A stretch of 64,000 bases of DNA, taken from VBDM01 sp963699535. GTDB lineage: Bacteria; Pseudomonadota; Gammaproteobacteria; Burkholderiales; SG8-39. The stretch covers positions 124,001-188,000 of the forward strand of contig CAVOUJ010000020.1 in assembly GCA_963699535.1 (NCBI GenBank). The letters run 5' to 3'. The translations under genes and the position numbers were made by a program. The notes beneath the pieces are model-generated. The model ran no database searches. It had not been told where the DNA came from and saw only the letters and a program-made list of their open reading frames with translations. This document shows positions 25,772 through 34,370 of this stretch, piece by piece. The first letter of the stretch is position 1; each line of letters begins with the position of its first letter.

Positions 25772-26830
25772 CTAGGAGAGCCATTTCTCGAGACCCGCCC
25801 GCACGAAGGCATCATCGTTCATTTCCGGATATGCGGCGTAGACCCGGTCGATCTCCGCGGCCTGCCCCGGCGACAGGCCTTCTTTCTGGTCCAGGCACCA
25901 GATGCCCTCCAGCAGCCCCTGCCGGCGCAGGACCTCGTGGCAGCCGGCGATACAGCCGGCGAAATCGTGCGCGACGTCGAAGAAGGCGCTATTGGCGTCG
26001 GTGACCTTGGAATCCAGGGCGAGGATCTCCGGCCCTATCTCATTGGTATTCCGGATCCTTTCGAGGAGCTCCACGGCACGTTTCGTCCATACGCTCCAGT
26101 GCCCGAGCAGCCCCCCCTTGATGCGCACCCGCACCTCCTCGTTGCCGCGCCGCACGGCCAGCGGCACCAGTAGGTCGAGCACGATGTGATCGTCGTTGCC
26201 GGTATAGAGCGTGATGCGCTCCTCGGCGTGCGCCGCAACCAAGCCCTTGGCGACATCGAGCGTGCGGTAGCGGTCAAAAGGCGCGACCTTGATTCCGATC
26301 ACATTCTCGATCTCGCAGAAGCGGCGCCAGAACTCTGCCGGCAGGTGGATGCCGCCCACGGCGGGCTGCAGGTAGAACCCCACCAGCGGGATCGTCGCGG
26401 CCACCGCGCTGCAATGCGCGATGAGTTCGTCCAGCGAGGCGCCCTTCATTTCAGCCAGCGACAGCATGCCGGCGTGGTAGCCGAACCCCTGCGCAATGGC
26501 GGCTTCCTTCTTCGCCTGGTCGGTCTTTCCCGCCAAACCTCCAACCAGCAGTACCGGGCGCGCAGCCCTGCCGCTGCCCCAGGTTCGCGCCTCGTCGGCC
26601 GCAAGCTTGAGCACCGGCTCGTACAGGCCCGCCTCGCGGATCGCGAACTGCGTCGCGTGCACGCCGACCGCAAGCCCGCCCGCGCCGGCGTCCAGGTAGT
26701 AGCGGGTCAGGGCGCGCTGGCGGCGCGGGTCGAGCCGCCGGCTCGCGTCCAGCGCCAGCAGATGCGCCGGGATGACGGTGCCGCGACGCAGGAGGGCAAG
26801 GACGTCGGCGGGAATCTGGGAAGCCTGCAT
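25772..26830 (-). CDS. dihydrodipicolinate synthase (DapA) family aldolase/lyase
   Basis: The protein has 352 residues, longer than DapA itself (about 290). The Schiff-base lysine is in NVIGIKVAPFDRYRT, and the barrel includes IPLVGFYLQPAVGG and ITLYTGNDDHIVLDL. The usual DapA Tyr appears in GFYLQP. It is clearly a relative rather than the housekeeping enzyme, since the phosphate/GTTGE motif of DapA is replaced by GGLAVGVHATQF. It heads an operon with the ABC permease and ATPase and is divergent from their binding protein. A plausible role is aldol cleavage of the imported compound (inference). Confidence 0.82.
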   Translation of the reverse strand: MQASQIPADVLALLRRGTVIPAHLLALDASRRLDPRRQRALTRYYLDAGAGGLAVGVHATQFAIREAGLYEPVLKLAADEARTWGSGRAARPVLLVGGLAGKTDQAKKEAAIAQGFGYHAGMLSLAEMKGASLDELIAHCSAVAATIPLVGFYLQPAVGGIHLPAEFWRRFCEIENVIGIKVAPFDRYRTLDVAKGLVAAHAEERITLYTGNDDHIVLDLLVPLAVRRGNEEVRVRIKGGLLGHWSVWTKRAVELLERIRNTNEIGPEILALDSKVTDANSAFFDVAHDFAGCIAGCHEVLRRQGLLEGIWCLDQKEGLSPGQAAEIDRVYAAYPEMNDDAFVRAGLEKWLS

Positions 26831-26837
26831 GATGAAG

Positions 26838-26858
26838 TGACCAGCCGGTCAAATTATA
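26838..26858 (-). promoter_or_regulatory. -10 box of the aldolase operon with overlapping inverted repeat (candidate operator)
   Basis: A perfect TATAAT on the minus strand occupies 26853-26858 and is followed by the inverted repeat TGACC-AGCC-GGTCA at 26838-26851, which would cover the start of transcription. A dyad at this position is a typical repressor site. No regulator gene is adjacent and the -35 is poor. Confidence 0.45.
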
Positions 26859-26862
26859 GCCG

Positions 26863-26891
26863 TTGACACTGCTGCGGCCCCCTTCTACCAT
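26863..26891 (+). promoter_or_regulatory. sigma70-type promoter for the ABC binding-protein gene
   Basis: TTGACA at 26863-26868, a 17-bp spacer, then TACCAT at 26886-26891. Transcription would begin about 16 nt before the ATG at 26914, just ahead of or within the AGGAGG ribosome site. The dyad at 26838-26851 lies just upstream of this -35. Confidence 0.5.
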
Positions 26892-26913
26892 CGATCCGAC
26901 AGAGGAGGATCTC

Positions 26914-27894
26914 ATGCGCAAAACTCTCATTGCTGTGTTTTCGGCAGCAGCCGCTTTCCCCGCCTACGGCCAGCAGAAGCTCGACTTCATCCTCAACTGG
27001 GTGCCGGGCGGCGACCATGCGCCGTACTACTACGCCAAGAAGCTCGGCCTGTACGCAAAGGAGGGGATCGACCTCAGGCTCGAGCCGGGCAAGGGCTCGG
27101 CCCTCGCGACGCAGAAGGTCGGCGCCGGGGCGAACCCGATCGGCCTCGCCGACATGGGCGGCGTGCTGGTGGCCAAGGGCAAAGGCGCCGACACGGTCGC
27201 GGTGTTCAACGTCTACGCCAATTCGCCCCAGGGCCTGTACTGGCTGAAGAGCTCGGGCATCAAGAGCATCAAGGATTTCCCGGGCAAGAAGATCGGCAAC
27301 CCGGCGGCCGACGGCGCGCGCACCATGTGGCCGGCGCTCGCCAAGGCCAACGGCATCGACCCGAAATCGGTCACTTGGGTGAACATCGATGCCAATGCCA
27401 AGCTCTCGGCGCTGAAGTCCAAGTCGATCGACATCACCACCTCGTTCTACAACATCCACCACATCTTCCAGAGGGAACTGGGCGCCGACATGGGCTTTCT
27501 TGCCTGGCGCGAGGTCGGCCTCAATCCCTACGGCAATTCGGTGATCGTGAACGCCGAGTTCCTGGCGAAGAACAAGCCGGCGATCGACAAATTCGTCAAG
27601 GTGACGCAACGTGCCTTCGCCGCCTGCGTGAAGGACCCCAAGCCCTGCGTGCAGGCGCTGATCGACGCCAACGGCGCGCTCAGCTTCGACAACGAGCTGG
27701 TCAACTGGCAGCTGGTGGAAGTACTGATGAGCGACAAAACCTCGCGCGAGGTCGCGCTCGGCATCCACGATGATGCGCGCATGAAGGCCGACTACGAGCT
27801 GGTGCGCGACTACGTCGGCATCGACAAGCCCTTCGACGTAAAGAGCACCTACACCAACGAGTTCCTCGACCGCTCGATCAAGATGCCGAAATAA
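26914..27894 (+). CDS. ABC transporter substrate-binding protein (SsuA/THI5-like)
   Basis: The protein has 326 residues with signal peptide MRKTLIAVFSAAAAFPAYG. The fold signature is KLDFILNWVPGGDHAPYYYAKKLGLYAKEGIDLRLEPGKGSALATQKVGAG, typical of NMT1/THI5-like receptors. ATG 26914 follows AGGAGG. The gene is divergent from the aldolase-permease-ATPase operon, with an 83-bp control region between them. Together they form a complete importer plus one enzyme. The ligand is unknown; the THI5-like class includes pyrimidine and sulfonate receptors. Confidence 0.9.
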   Translation: MRKTLIAVFSAAAAFPAYGQQKLDFILNWVPGGDHAPYYYAKKLGLYAKEGIDLRLEPGKGSALATQKVGAGANPIGLADMGGVLVAKGKGADTVAVFNVYANSPQGLYWLKSSGIKSIKDFPGKKIGNPAADGARTMWPALAKANGIDPKSVTWVNIDANAKLSALKSKSIDITTSFYNIHHIFQRELGADMGFLAWREVGLNPYGNSVIVNAEFLAKNKPAIDKFVKVTQRAFAACVKDPKPCVQALIDANGALSFDNELVNWQLVEVLMSDKTSREVALGIHDDARMKADYELVRDYVGIDKPFDVKSTYTNEFLDRSIKMPK

Positions 27895-27902
27895 TCCCGG
27901 GG

Positions 27903-28424
27903 TTATTTCCCCGAGGACGTGAAAAGCCCCAGCAGGCGCCGCCAGAGTCGGCCAAGCCATCCAGCGGGAACCTGCGGCGGCGCGCTCGCCGGCGAGGCGG
28001 CGCCGAAGCGTTTCTGCAGGCAGTCAGCGAACTGGGCGGTGCGCTCGGTCGCCCTGCGCTCGAACAAGCGATCGACGATCGCCTTGAGCTGTCCCTCGCC
28101 CTTGACGTCGAACAGACTGAGCAGCTCGGTCCCTGATTCGGTAGCCTGCAATGTGACGTCGATCGCCATCGTCAGGTGCTCGGCCTTCGCCGTGGCATGC
28201 AGCCTGTGCGGCGGGTCCTCCGAATCGATCTGCGCCCTCAGATTCACAATCATTGGCACAACGCCGATTTTTTCCTTCACCGTCAACTCCGCGGTCCTGT
28301 CGTCCACCACATTGATGCGTTCCACTCCGGGAATGCACGTGCATAGGGATTGGAAGTCGCGAATGAATCGCCACAATTCCTCGGGCGGGGCATTCACCGT
28401 GAACCTGGCCTCGCGCCGGGGCAT
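27903..28424 (-). CDS. SRPBCC / CoxG-like protein
   Basis: The protein has 173 residues, beginning MPRREARFTVNAPPEELWRFIRDFQSLCTCIPGVERINVVDD, the N-terminal strand-helix of the SRPBCC (START-like) fold, then TAELTVKEKIGVVPMIVNL. Polyketide-cyclase/CoxG relatives share the CIPGVE motif. A proline-rich linker leads to a C-terminal hydrophobic helix (GWLGRLWRRLLGLF) that may anchor it to the membrane, as in CoxG. The ATG shares one base with the stop of the FAD oxidoreductase gene upstream, so they are coupled. The ligand is unknown. Confidence 0.78.
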   Translation of the reverse strand: MPRREARFTVNAPPEELWRFIRDFQSLCTCIPGVERINVVDDRTAELTVKEKIGVVPMIVNLRAQIDSEDPPHRLHATAKAEHLTMAIDVTLQATESGTELLSLFDVKGEGQLKAIVDRLFERRATERTAQFADCLQKRFGAASPASAPPQVPAGWLGRLWRRLLGLFTSSGK

Positions 28425-29992
28425 CAGTCCCACCACTTCTTCAGCTTGAAATCCTCCGCGATCACGCCGGCGGCGTTGTGCCCCGCTCCCGCATGCACGC
28501 CTCCGCCCGGATGACAGTAACCGCCGCACATGTAGAGCCCGTCTACAGGCGTTCTGTAGCTGGACCAGCCGGCGAAGGGCCTGAAATATCCCATCTGGTC
28601 AGGAGTCATGTCTCCGACGACATCGACGCCGTTCACGAGGTTGTCGTTTAGCCGCTCCGTATCGGTCGGATCCTGGATCGCCATGGCGAGAACCTTGTCT
28701 CGCGTCATGTTCGGCGCGTAGGACCGCCAGAGATCCAGGAGGTGTGCGGCATACTCCTCCCTCAGGTTCCTCCATCCTTCCGGCCCGCCGGGCTCTACGC
28801 TGTACGGTGCGTACTGCCAAACGACCGCCGTGTGCTTGCCCGCGGGAGCCTGCGAAGGATCGAACAGCGTGGGCAGGGTTATCTGCAGCATCTCTTTTCG
28901 GGGAGGCATGCCCATCGAGATATCCCGGTAGGCGCGCACTTGGTCCTGCACGGTCCCGCCGAACATTTCCTGGCTGAACGCCATGCTTACCGGCAGGTTA
29001 TGCGCGCCGGCGCGGTACTGCGGCGGCTCTGACAAGGCCAGGTGCAGGACGAAGAGCGACCGCCCCCGCGAGTGGTAGTTCTTCACCCGGGTCGCAAAGG
29101 ACGGCGGCAAGAACTCTTCTCCAACCATCCCCAGGAAGCTCTTCTTCGGTTCGACGTTGGTAATCACCGCCTTCGCGGCTTCGACCCGCCTGCCGTCCTT
29201 TGTTTCTATCCCTGTGACCCTGTTGCCGCGCAAGAGAATTCGCTTCACCTCCACGTCGGTCTGCACGACACCGCCGTTGGCCTCGAGGACGCTTCTCAAT
29301 CCGTGCGCCAGCTGTTGCGAGCCTCCCACGCAGATAGGGGCCTCGGCTTTGAGGACACGGAAGAGGCAGATCCATCCCTGGCCGAATTGATCGGGGGCGA
29401 ACCCCAGCACGGTCATCCTGGCGAGGAAGTGGACTTTCACCTCCTCGCTCTCGAACAGTTCGTCCAGCAGCTGCACCGGTGTGCTCGCCTGCCACTGCAG
29501 CAGCGTCCTGCCTTCCTCGGATTTTTCCAGCTCGGCGCTCTGCAACGAAGGCGGCAACGGCGGCGAATACATCAGCGGCAGGTAGGTCGAGTCGATGAAC
29601 TCGGCGTAGTCTTCATAGAGCTGCCTGAACGTTCGTGCATCGCGGGCCGAGAACTTAGCCAGCTCAGTGGCCATCCTGTCCGCGTCCCGGTACATCACGA
29701 GGCTCTTGTGGTCGGGGAAGATCGTGCTGCGCAGGTGCTCCGGGTAAACGTACTTCACACCGTGCCGTTCGAGCTCCAGGTCGCGGTAGACCGGGCTCAA
29801 GGGAATGTGGGTGTGTACGACGGAGCAGAGATTGTGCTTGAAGCCCGGCAGCGTGGCTTCCGCGGTGTGGCAGCCCCCGCCCACGCGCGCGCTGCGCTCC
29901 AGAACCATGACGCTGGCGCCTGCCTTCGCGAGATACGCGGCGCAGGCGAGGCCATTGTGGCCGGCGCCGATGACTATGAAATCGTAGGACAT
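28424..29992 (-). CDS. FAD-dependent oxidoreductase of the phytoene desaturase / carotenoid oxidoreductase type
   Basis: The protein has 522 residues. The N-terminal dinucleotide motif DFIVIGAGHNGLACAAYLAKAG is followed by VLERSARVGGGCHTAE. The C-terminal FAD motif is DGLYMCGGYCHPGGGVHAGAGHNAAGVI. Relatives include PYROXD2-like and carotenoid isomerase-like proteins that catalyse unsaturated-bond redox chemistry. No carotenoid pathway genes are nearby, so a carotenoid substrate is unlikely. It is coupled to the SRPBCC gene, which may deliver or bind its hydrophobic substrate (inference). No signal peptide is seen. Confidence 0.85.
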   Translation of the reverse strand: MSYDFIVIGAGHNGLACAAYLAKAGASVMVLERSARVGGGCHTAEATLPGFKHNLCSVVHTHIPLSPVYRDLELERHGVKYVYPEHLRSTIFPDHKSLVMYRDADRMATELAKFSARDARTFRQLYEDYAEFIDSTYLPLMYSPPLPPSLQSAELEKSEEGRTLLQWQASTPVQLLDELFESEEVKVHFLARMTVLGFAPDQFGQGWICLFRVLKAEAPICVGGSQQLAHGLRSVLEANGGVVQTDVEVKRILLRGNRVTGIETKDGRRVEAAKAVITNVEPKKSFLGMVGEEFLPPSFATRVKNYHSRGRSLFVLHLALSEPPQYRAGAHNLPVSMAFSQEMFGGTVQDQVRAYRDISMGMPPRKEMLQITLPTLFDPSQAPAGKHTAVVWQYAPYSVEPGGPEGWRNLREEYAAHLLDLWRSYAPNMTRDKVLAMAIQDPTDTERLNDNLVNGVDVVGDMTPDQMGYFRPFAGWSSYRTPVDGLYMCGGYCHPGGGVHAGAGHNAAGVIAEDFKLKKWWD

Positions 29993-30006
29993 GACATGAC
30001 CTCCAC

Positions 30007-30852
30007 TTAGCCGAGCTCGGGCCCGGCAGGGCAGTAGACGAGCGATGCGTCGCCCGGGGCGTAGCTGCGTGGGCCGTGCGCCATGCGGGTGAAGGGGCGC
30101 TGGATCGTGAAGCCCTGGCCAAGTGCCCAGGTCTGCAGTGGCGCCGCGTGATCCGAAATGTCGACGTAGACGGGTGCACCGACCCTGCTCAGCGCGGCGC
30201 CAAGCAGGCTACGCGCCGTCTCTGCATCGTGCGCCACGAGCGGGCCGACCTGCAGCGCTTCGCGACCCTCGCGGCCGAGCACGAATCCCGCGATCGCGCC
30301 GTTGCGCTCCGCGACCAGCGCCGCCTTCGGCTGGCGCGCGGCGAGGTTGCGCAGCACCGTTTCCCTGCTGCCGCCGAACGCAGTGGCGTCGAGCAGGAGA
30401 ATTGTCTTCCAGTCTTTGGACTCTAGCCGTCGAATTTCCTTTTTCTCGGCAACGGAAAATCCGGCGTTCAAAGCAAATCTTTTGAACCCCCAAAAGTCGC
30501 GAAATCCTTCTTGTTGATAGACCTCATGCCCTGCCGGCGTCGCATCCAGCAGCGCAACGCGCTTCTGCCTCTCCATCTCGGCGAGCGCGACGTGCAGCAG
30601 GCGCGAGGCGTAGCCCTGGCGCCTGTGCTCCGGAAGCACCAGCACCATGGCAATCCAGCCGAAATCGGCGCCGTAGGGAAGCATGACGGTCGAAGCAGCG
30701 AGCGTGCCGTCCTGGGTGGCGATGCCCCAGCCGCGGCCGAACCCGAGCATCAGCCGCCAATCGGCCTCGTTCTGGTTCCAGTGCGCGGATTTCGATAACG
30801 CCAGGCAGCCGGCGAGGTGTTCCTCGCGCAACTCCAGTTCAGTACTTTCCAT
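30007..30852 (-). CDS. GNAT-family N-acetyltransferase (two GNAT-like halves)
   Basis: The protein has 281 residues. The first half contains the GNAT acetyl-CoA loop in MVLVLPEHRRQGYASRLLHVAL. The second half has a second GNAT-like region (KAALVAERNGAIAGFVLGREG, VGPLVAHDAETARSLLGAAL), a tandem arrangement also seen in DUF-type acetyltransferases. The ATG overlaps the 3' end of the epimerase gene by 14 bp, so they are co-translated. The substrate is unknown. Confidence 0.83.
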   Translation of the reverse strand: MESTELELREEHLAGCLALSKSAHWNQNEADWRLMLGFGRGWGIATQDGTLAASTVMLPYGADFGWIAMVLVLPEHRRQGYASRLLHVALAEMERQKRVALLDATPAGHEVYQQEGFRDFWGFKRFALNAGFSVAEKKEIRRLESKDWKTILLLDATAFGGSRETVLRNLAARQPKAALVAERNGAIAGFVLGREGREALQVGPLVAHDAETARSLLGAALSRVGAPVYVDISDHAAPLQTWALGQGFTIQRPFTRMAHGPRSYAPGDASLVYCPAGPELG

Positions 30853-31870
30853 CCCGCGTCTCGAAATGGGTCGGCTTGCCCAGGCCCGGCAGCCCGCGCG
30901 CGATCCAGTCCGCCTGCCAATCGATCATCGTCGCGAGCGGCACGCGCGCCGGCCCGAGCAGCGCCTGCGCCGCGCGCGAGTCCACCAGCCAGGCGGTGGG
31001 CGCCTCGGTTCCGGTCACGAGCGCCCGCTTGCCGAAGCGCTTGCCGAACTCCTCGGCAAGCCAGCGCACGCTCACGACTTCGGGGCCGCTCAGGTTGAGC
31101 GGCGAGGCCGGCGCGGTGCAGTGCGCGAGCAGCCGCAGCGCCTGCTCGTTGGCGTCGCCCTGCCAGATGACGTTGACGTGCCCCATGGTCACGTCCACCG
31201 GCCGGCCGGCGAAGACCTTGGCCGCTACGTCGTGCAGCACGCCGTAGCGCATGTCGATCGCGTATTCCAGCCGCACCAGGCGCACCGGCGTGCCGTGCGT
31301 GAGCGAGCCGTACTCGAACGCCTTCTCGCGGCCGACGCAGGAGGTGGCGTAGTCGCCGGGCGGCGGCAGGGTCGGCGTCTCTTCGTCCGCGCCGCGGCCG
31401 TTCACGTCGACGAACGGATAGACGCAAGCGGTGGAGAACACAACGCTCCGCGCGTCCCGAAACGTGTCGGCCACCAAGTAGGGAACGCGCACGTTCATCG
31501 CCCAGGTCAAAGCGGCATTGCCCGCAGCGCCGAACTTGTGGCCGGCCATGAAGACGAGGTTGGGCGCGCGGGGCAGCCGCTCCAGCGCCGTGCGGTCGAG
31601 CAGGTCGCAGGCGATGCATTCGATGCCTTGCGCCTCGAGCTTCTCGCGCAGGCCCTTTTCCGAGAACCGCGCCACGCCGATCACGCGCCGCTGCGGGTCC
31701 GCGCGCTTCGCCAGGCGCGCGAGCGTCGGCCCCATCTTGCCGCCGACGCCGAGCACGAGGATGTCGCCGGGCGCGCGCGCAAGATCCGCGGCGAGCTCGG
31801 AGGACGGGCGCGTCATGAATTCCTCCAGCGCCTCGACATCCCGGAAACCGGCATTCCCGATGTTAGCCAT
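30839..31870 (-). CDS. NAD-dependent epimerase/dehydratase family protein
   Basis: The protein has 343 residues. Its Rossmann loop is DILVLGVGGKMGPTLARLAKRA near residue 40, not at the extreme N-terminus. Further family features are ACDLLD, NLVFMAGHKFGAAGN, and VVFSTACVYPFVDVNG with Ser/Thr before the YxxxK-like region (the usual catalytic Tyr motif is altered to YATSCVGREKAFEYGS). ATG 31870 is chosen as the start of MANIGNAGFRD. It is divergent from the MetE-like gene by only 22 bp and overlaps the GNAT gene downstream. The function is unknown, possibly a sugar or lactone-type reductase. Confidence 0.8.
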   Translation of the reverse strand: MANIGNAGFRDVEALEEFMTRPSSELAADLARAPGDILVLGVGGKMGPTLARLAKRADPQRRVIGVARFSEKGLREKLEAQGIECIACDLLDRTALERLPRAPNLVFMAGHKFGAAGNAALTWAMNVRVPYLVADTFRDARSVVFSTACVYPFVDVNGRGADEETPTLPPPGDYATSCVGREKAFEYGSLTHGTPVRLVRLEYAIDMRYGVLHDVAAKVFAGRPVDVTMGHVNVIWQGDANEQALRLLAHCTAPASPLNLSGPEVVSVRWLAEEFGKRFGKRALVTGTEAPTAWLVDSRAAQALLGPARVPLATMIDWQADWIARGLPGLGKPTHFETRDGKY

Positions 31871-31877
31871 TCGGTGA

Positions 31878-31885
31878 ATTATAAT
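31878..31885. promoter_or_regulatory. palindromic TATAAT -10 element between divergent genes
   Basis: The palindrome ATTATAAT contains a perfect TATAAT on each strand (31880-31885 plus; 31883-31878 minus). Start codons lie 7 nt away on both sides (31870 minus, 31893 plus), which is about where transcription would begin, so both mRNAs could be nearly leaderless. The -35 regions are poor. Confidence 0.4.
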
Positions 31886-31892
31886 CGGCGCG

Positions 31893-32906
31893 ATGAAACC
31901 GCCTCGAATAAAAACCACGGTCGTCGGCTCCTATCCACTGCCCGATTGGCTCGCTGCGGCGCCTTCGGAACAGGCGCTCGAAGACGCGATGCGCGTCGTG
32001 CTGCACACGCAGGAGCAGGCTGGCATCGACCTGGTCTGCGACGGCGAGCTTTACCGCTTCGATCTCAATCATCCCGAAACCAACGGCATGATCGAGTACT
32101 TCACGCGACCGATGCAGGGCATCCGCAGCGAGATCGGCTTTTCGGAGTGGCTTGCGTACTCGAGAAGTGCGGGCATGCGCTTCCGCACCCGCCCGCCGGG
32201 CGTGGTCGAAGGGCCGGTCTCCGCCGGCACCCTGAATCTCTCGCTCGCCTGCGCGCGCGCGAGGCGCCTCGCGACCCGGCCTCTGAAGTTCACGCTCACC
32301 GGCCCGCACATGCTGGCGAAGACGCTGCACGACCTGCACTACGGTAACCCGGAGAAGCTTGCGCACGCGATCGCGGACGTACTTGCAGCGCAGGCCAGGC
32401 ACCTGGATGCGGACGTGATCCAGGTTGACGAGGCGAACCTGCCGGGCCACCCCGGTGAATGGCAGTGGGCCGCGGCAACGATCAACAAGGTGCTGAAAGC
32501 GGTGCCGAAGAAATCGAAGGCGGCCGTGCATCTTTGTTTCGGCAACTACGGCGGGCAGAGCATCCAGAAAGGCGGCTGGGACCGGCTGCTGGATTACCTC
32601 AACGCGCTGCGCGTCGATCACATCGTGATGGAGGTGGCGCATCGGCCACCGGAGGAACTGGCGGTATTCAGGGGATTGCGGCGCGAGATCGGCTTGGGCC
32701 TCGGCGTCGTGGACATCAAGCGCACCGAGATCGAGACCCCGGAGGCGATCGCGCGCGCTATCGAGCGCGCGGAGAAAGTCCTCGGCCGCGGGCGGGTCAA
32801 GTACATCCACCCCGATTGCGGCTTCTGGATGCTGAAGAGGAATATCGCGGACGGCAAGATCCGCGCCCTAGTGAAGGGGCGTGACCTTTACGAAGGCCGA
32901 AGCTAG
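31893..32906 (+). CDS. cobalamin-independent methionine synthase (MetE C-terminal)-like protein
   Basis: The protein has 337 residues, corresponding to the catalytic C-terminal barrel of MetE only. It starts TTVVGSYPLPDWL, the conserved N-terminal motif, and includes CDGELYRFD, KFTLTGPHML and DADVIQVDEANLPGHPGEW. The zinc ligands are suggested by HLCFGNYGG and by HPDCGFWMLKR near the C-terminus. Stand-alone MetE-like proteins methylate or demethylate other thiols or act with corrinoid proteins, so methionine synthesis is not assured. It is divergent from the epimerase gene. Confidence 0.87.
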   Translation: MKPPRIKTTVVGSYPLPDWLAAAPSEQALEDAMRVVLHTQEQAGIDLVCDGELYRFDLNHPETNGMIEYFTRPMQGIRSEIGFSEWLAYSRSAGMRFRTRPPGVVEGPVSAGTLNLSLACARARRLATRPLKFTLTGPHMLAKTLHDLHYGNPEKLAHAIADVLAAQARHLDADVIQVDEANLPGHPGEWQWAAATINKVLKAVPKKSKAAVHLCFGNYGGQSIQKGGWDRLLDYLNALRVDHIVMEVAHRPPEELAVFRGLRREIGLGLGVVDIKRTEIETPEAIARAIERAEKVLGRGRVKYIHPDCGFWMLKRNIADGKIRALVKGRDLYEGRS

Positions 32907-33000
32907 CGAAGTGCTCTAGCGGAACAGCGAACCTGTTGGGATCTGGAACATCACCAGCAACGGATAGGAAAATCGATTCTTCCTTCTTGAGAGAGATTCT

Positions 33001-34125
33001 GTGAACGCCCAGGACGCCGTTTCCCTCACGAAGTCGCTGGTGCGCCTCGATACCATCAACCCGCCGGGCCGAGAGCGCGACTGCGCGCGCCCCATCGGTG
33101 CGATGCTGCAAGAGGCGGGATTCTCGGTCGAGTATTACGAATACGAGAAGGACCGGACCAGCGTAGTCGCGCGCGCGGGCGGCAGCACCGCGAAGTCGCC
33201 GCTTTGCCTGACCGGGCATCTCGACGTGGTGGCGCTCGGCTCGCGCAAGTGGGCCAAGGACCCGTTCAGCGGCGAGACCGACGGCGATCGACTGTTCGGG
33301 CGCGGCACCTCGGACATGAAATCGGGCATAGCGGCCATACTTCTCGCTTCCAGGAATCTTGCAAAAAAGCTCCACAACACCCCGGGAATCGTCCTTGTCC
33401 TTACTGCGGCGGAAGAGGGAGGCTGCATCGGCTCGCAGCACCTGGCGAAGACGCAACTCCTCGGAAGCGCGGGCGCGATGATCGTCGGCGAACCCACCGC
33501 CAACTACCCTTTCGTCGGGCACAAGGGCTCGCTCAAGTTCCACGCCCGGTTTCGAGGCGTGTCGGCGCACGGCTCGACGCCGGAGCTCGGCGACAACGCG
33601 ATCTACAAGGCGGCAAAGGCCGTCGCAAAACTGGAGAATTTTGCTTTTGACATTTCAGCACACCCAGTCATGGGCACGCCGACCATGAACGTCGGCACCT
33701 TCGAGGGCGGGCAGGGCGTGAACATGGTGCCCGACATCGCCAGTATCGGCGTCGACATCCGCACGGTGGTGGGCATGGACCACGCGGCTTTGCTTTCCCG
33801 TCTCAAGAATCTTCTCGGAAAAGAAGCGGAGCTGGACGTCTTCTCCGACATGAACGCAGTATGGACCGAGCCCCGGCAGGAATGGGTACAGCGCGTGTTC
33901 GAGATCGCCGGCAAGCACCTCGGCACACAGCCCACTCCGAAGGCAGCGACCTACAACACCGACGCCGGCAACCTGCTGAAGGTCTACAAGGGCGTGCCGA
34001 CCGTGGTGCTCGGGCCCGGCGAGCCGCAGCAGGCGCACCAGACCGACGAGTACTGCAGCATGGAACGCATCCGCCAGTCGGTGGCGATCTACGAGGACCT
34101 GATCCGGGACTGGTGCAGGATCTAG
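33001..34125 (+). CDS. M20 family metallopeptidase (ArgE/DapE-like)
   Basis: The protein has 374 residues with a GTG start after a GAGAG ribosome site. The first zinc motif is LCLTGHLDVVALG; the bridging Asp region is LFGRGTSDMKSGIAAILLA; the catalytic Glu pair is TAAEEGGCIGS. The dimerisation domain holds HGSTPELGDNAIYKA, and the last zinc ligand is in QAHQTDEYCSMERI. Family members release acyl or succinyl groups from amino acids. No arginine or lysine biosynthesis genes adjoin it, so it may be catabolic. It is 94 bp downstream of the MetE-like gene. Confidence 0.9.
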   Translation: MNAQDAVSLTKSLVRLDTINPPGRERDCARPIGAMLQEAGFSVEYYEYEKDRTSVVARAGGSTAKSPLCLTGHLDVVALGSRKWAKDPFSGETDGDRLFGRGTSDMKSGIAAILLASRNLAKKLHNTPGIVLVLTAAEEGGCIGSQHLAKTQLLGSAGAMIVGEPTANYPFVGHKGSLKFHARFRGVSAHGSTPELGDNAIYKAAKAVAKLENFAFDISAHPVMGTPTMNVGTFEGGQGVNMVPDIASIGVDIRTVVGMDHAALLSRLKNLLGKEAELDVFSDMNAVWTEPRQEWVQRVFEIAGKHLGTQPTPKAATYNTDAGNLLKVYKGVPTVVLGPGEPQQAHQTDEYCSMERIRQSVAIYEDLIRDWCRI

Positions 34126-34144
34126 CTTTGCTTCGAGTGCGAAA

Positions 34145-34339
34145 TTAATCCCGTGCGAGCGACCCGCAGCTTGCTGTGTTGCCTGTCTCCCAGTTGATAC
34201 GCGCGGTGCCCTCCTCCGATTTCTTGCCAAAATGGCCGAAGACCTGCTTGAGTTCCGGGGCGTCGATGTCCGCGAGTCGGACTTTGATCTGACGCCCGCC
34301 TGCTAGCCCGACCTGCTCATGCCTCAAGAATTGAGGCAC
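34145..34339 (-). pseudogene. remnant of a staphylococcal-nuclease-like (SNase/thermonuclease) gene
   Basis: A 64-codon frame contains GRQIKVRLADIDAPELKQVFG, the central core of SNase-fold nucleases (the Arg and the IDAPE motif with catalytic Asp/Glu), but neither the preceding beta strands nor the C-terminal half. The sequence after FGKKS loses family resemblance and stops at LARD. It is too short to fold as an SNase domain, so it is a decayed fragment rather than a gene. Confidence 0.55.
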
Positions 34340-34370
34340 AGCACCGCGCGCCCAACCGGAAATGCAGCTC

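Noticed and set aside
27890..27912. AAATAATCCC/GGGGTTATTT palindrome between convergent genes as a terminator
   Set aside because: It overlaps one stop codon, has no loop and one mismatch; too weak to call.
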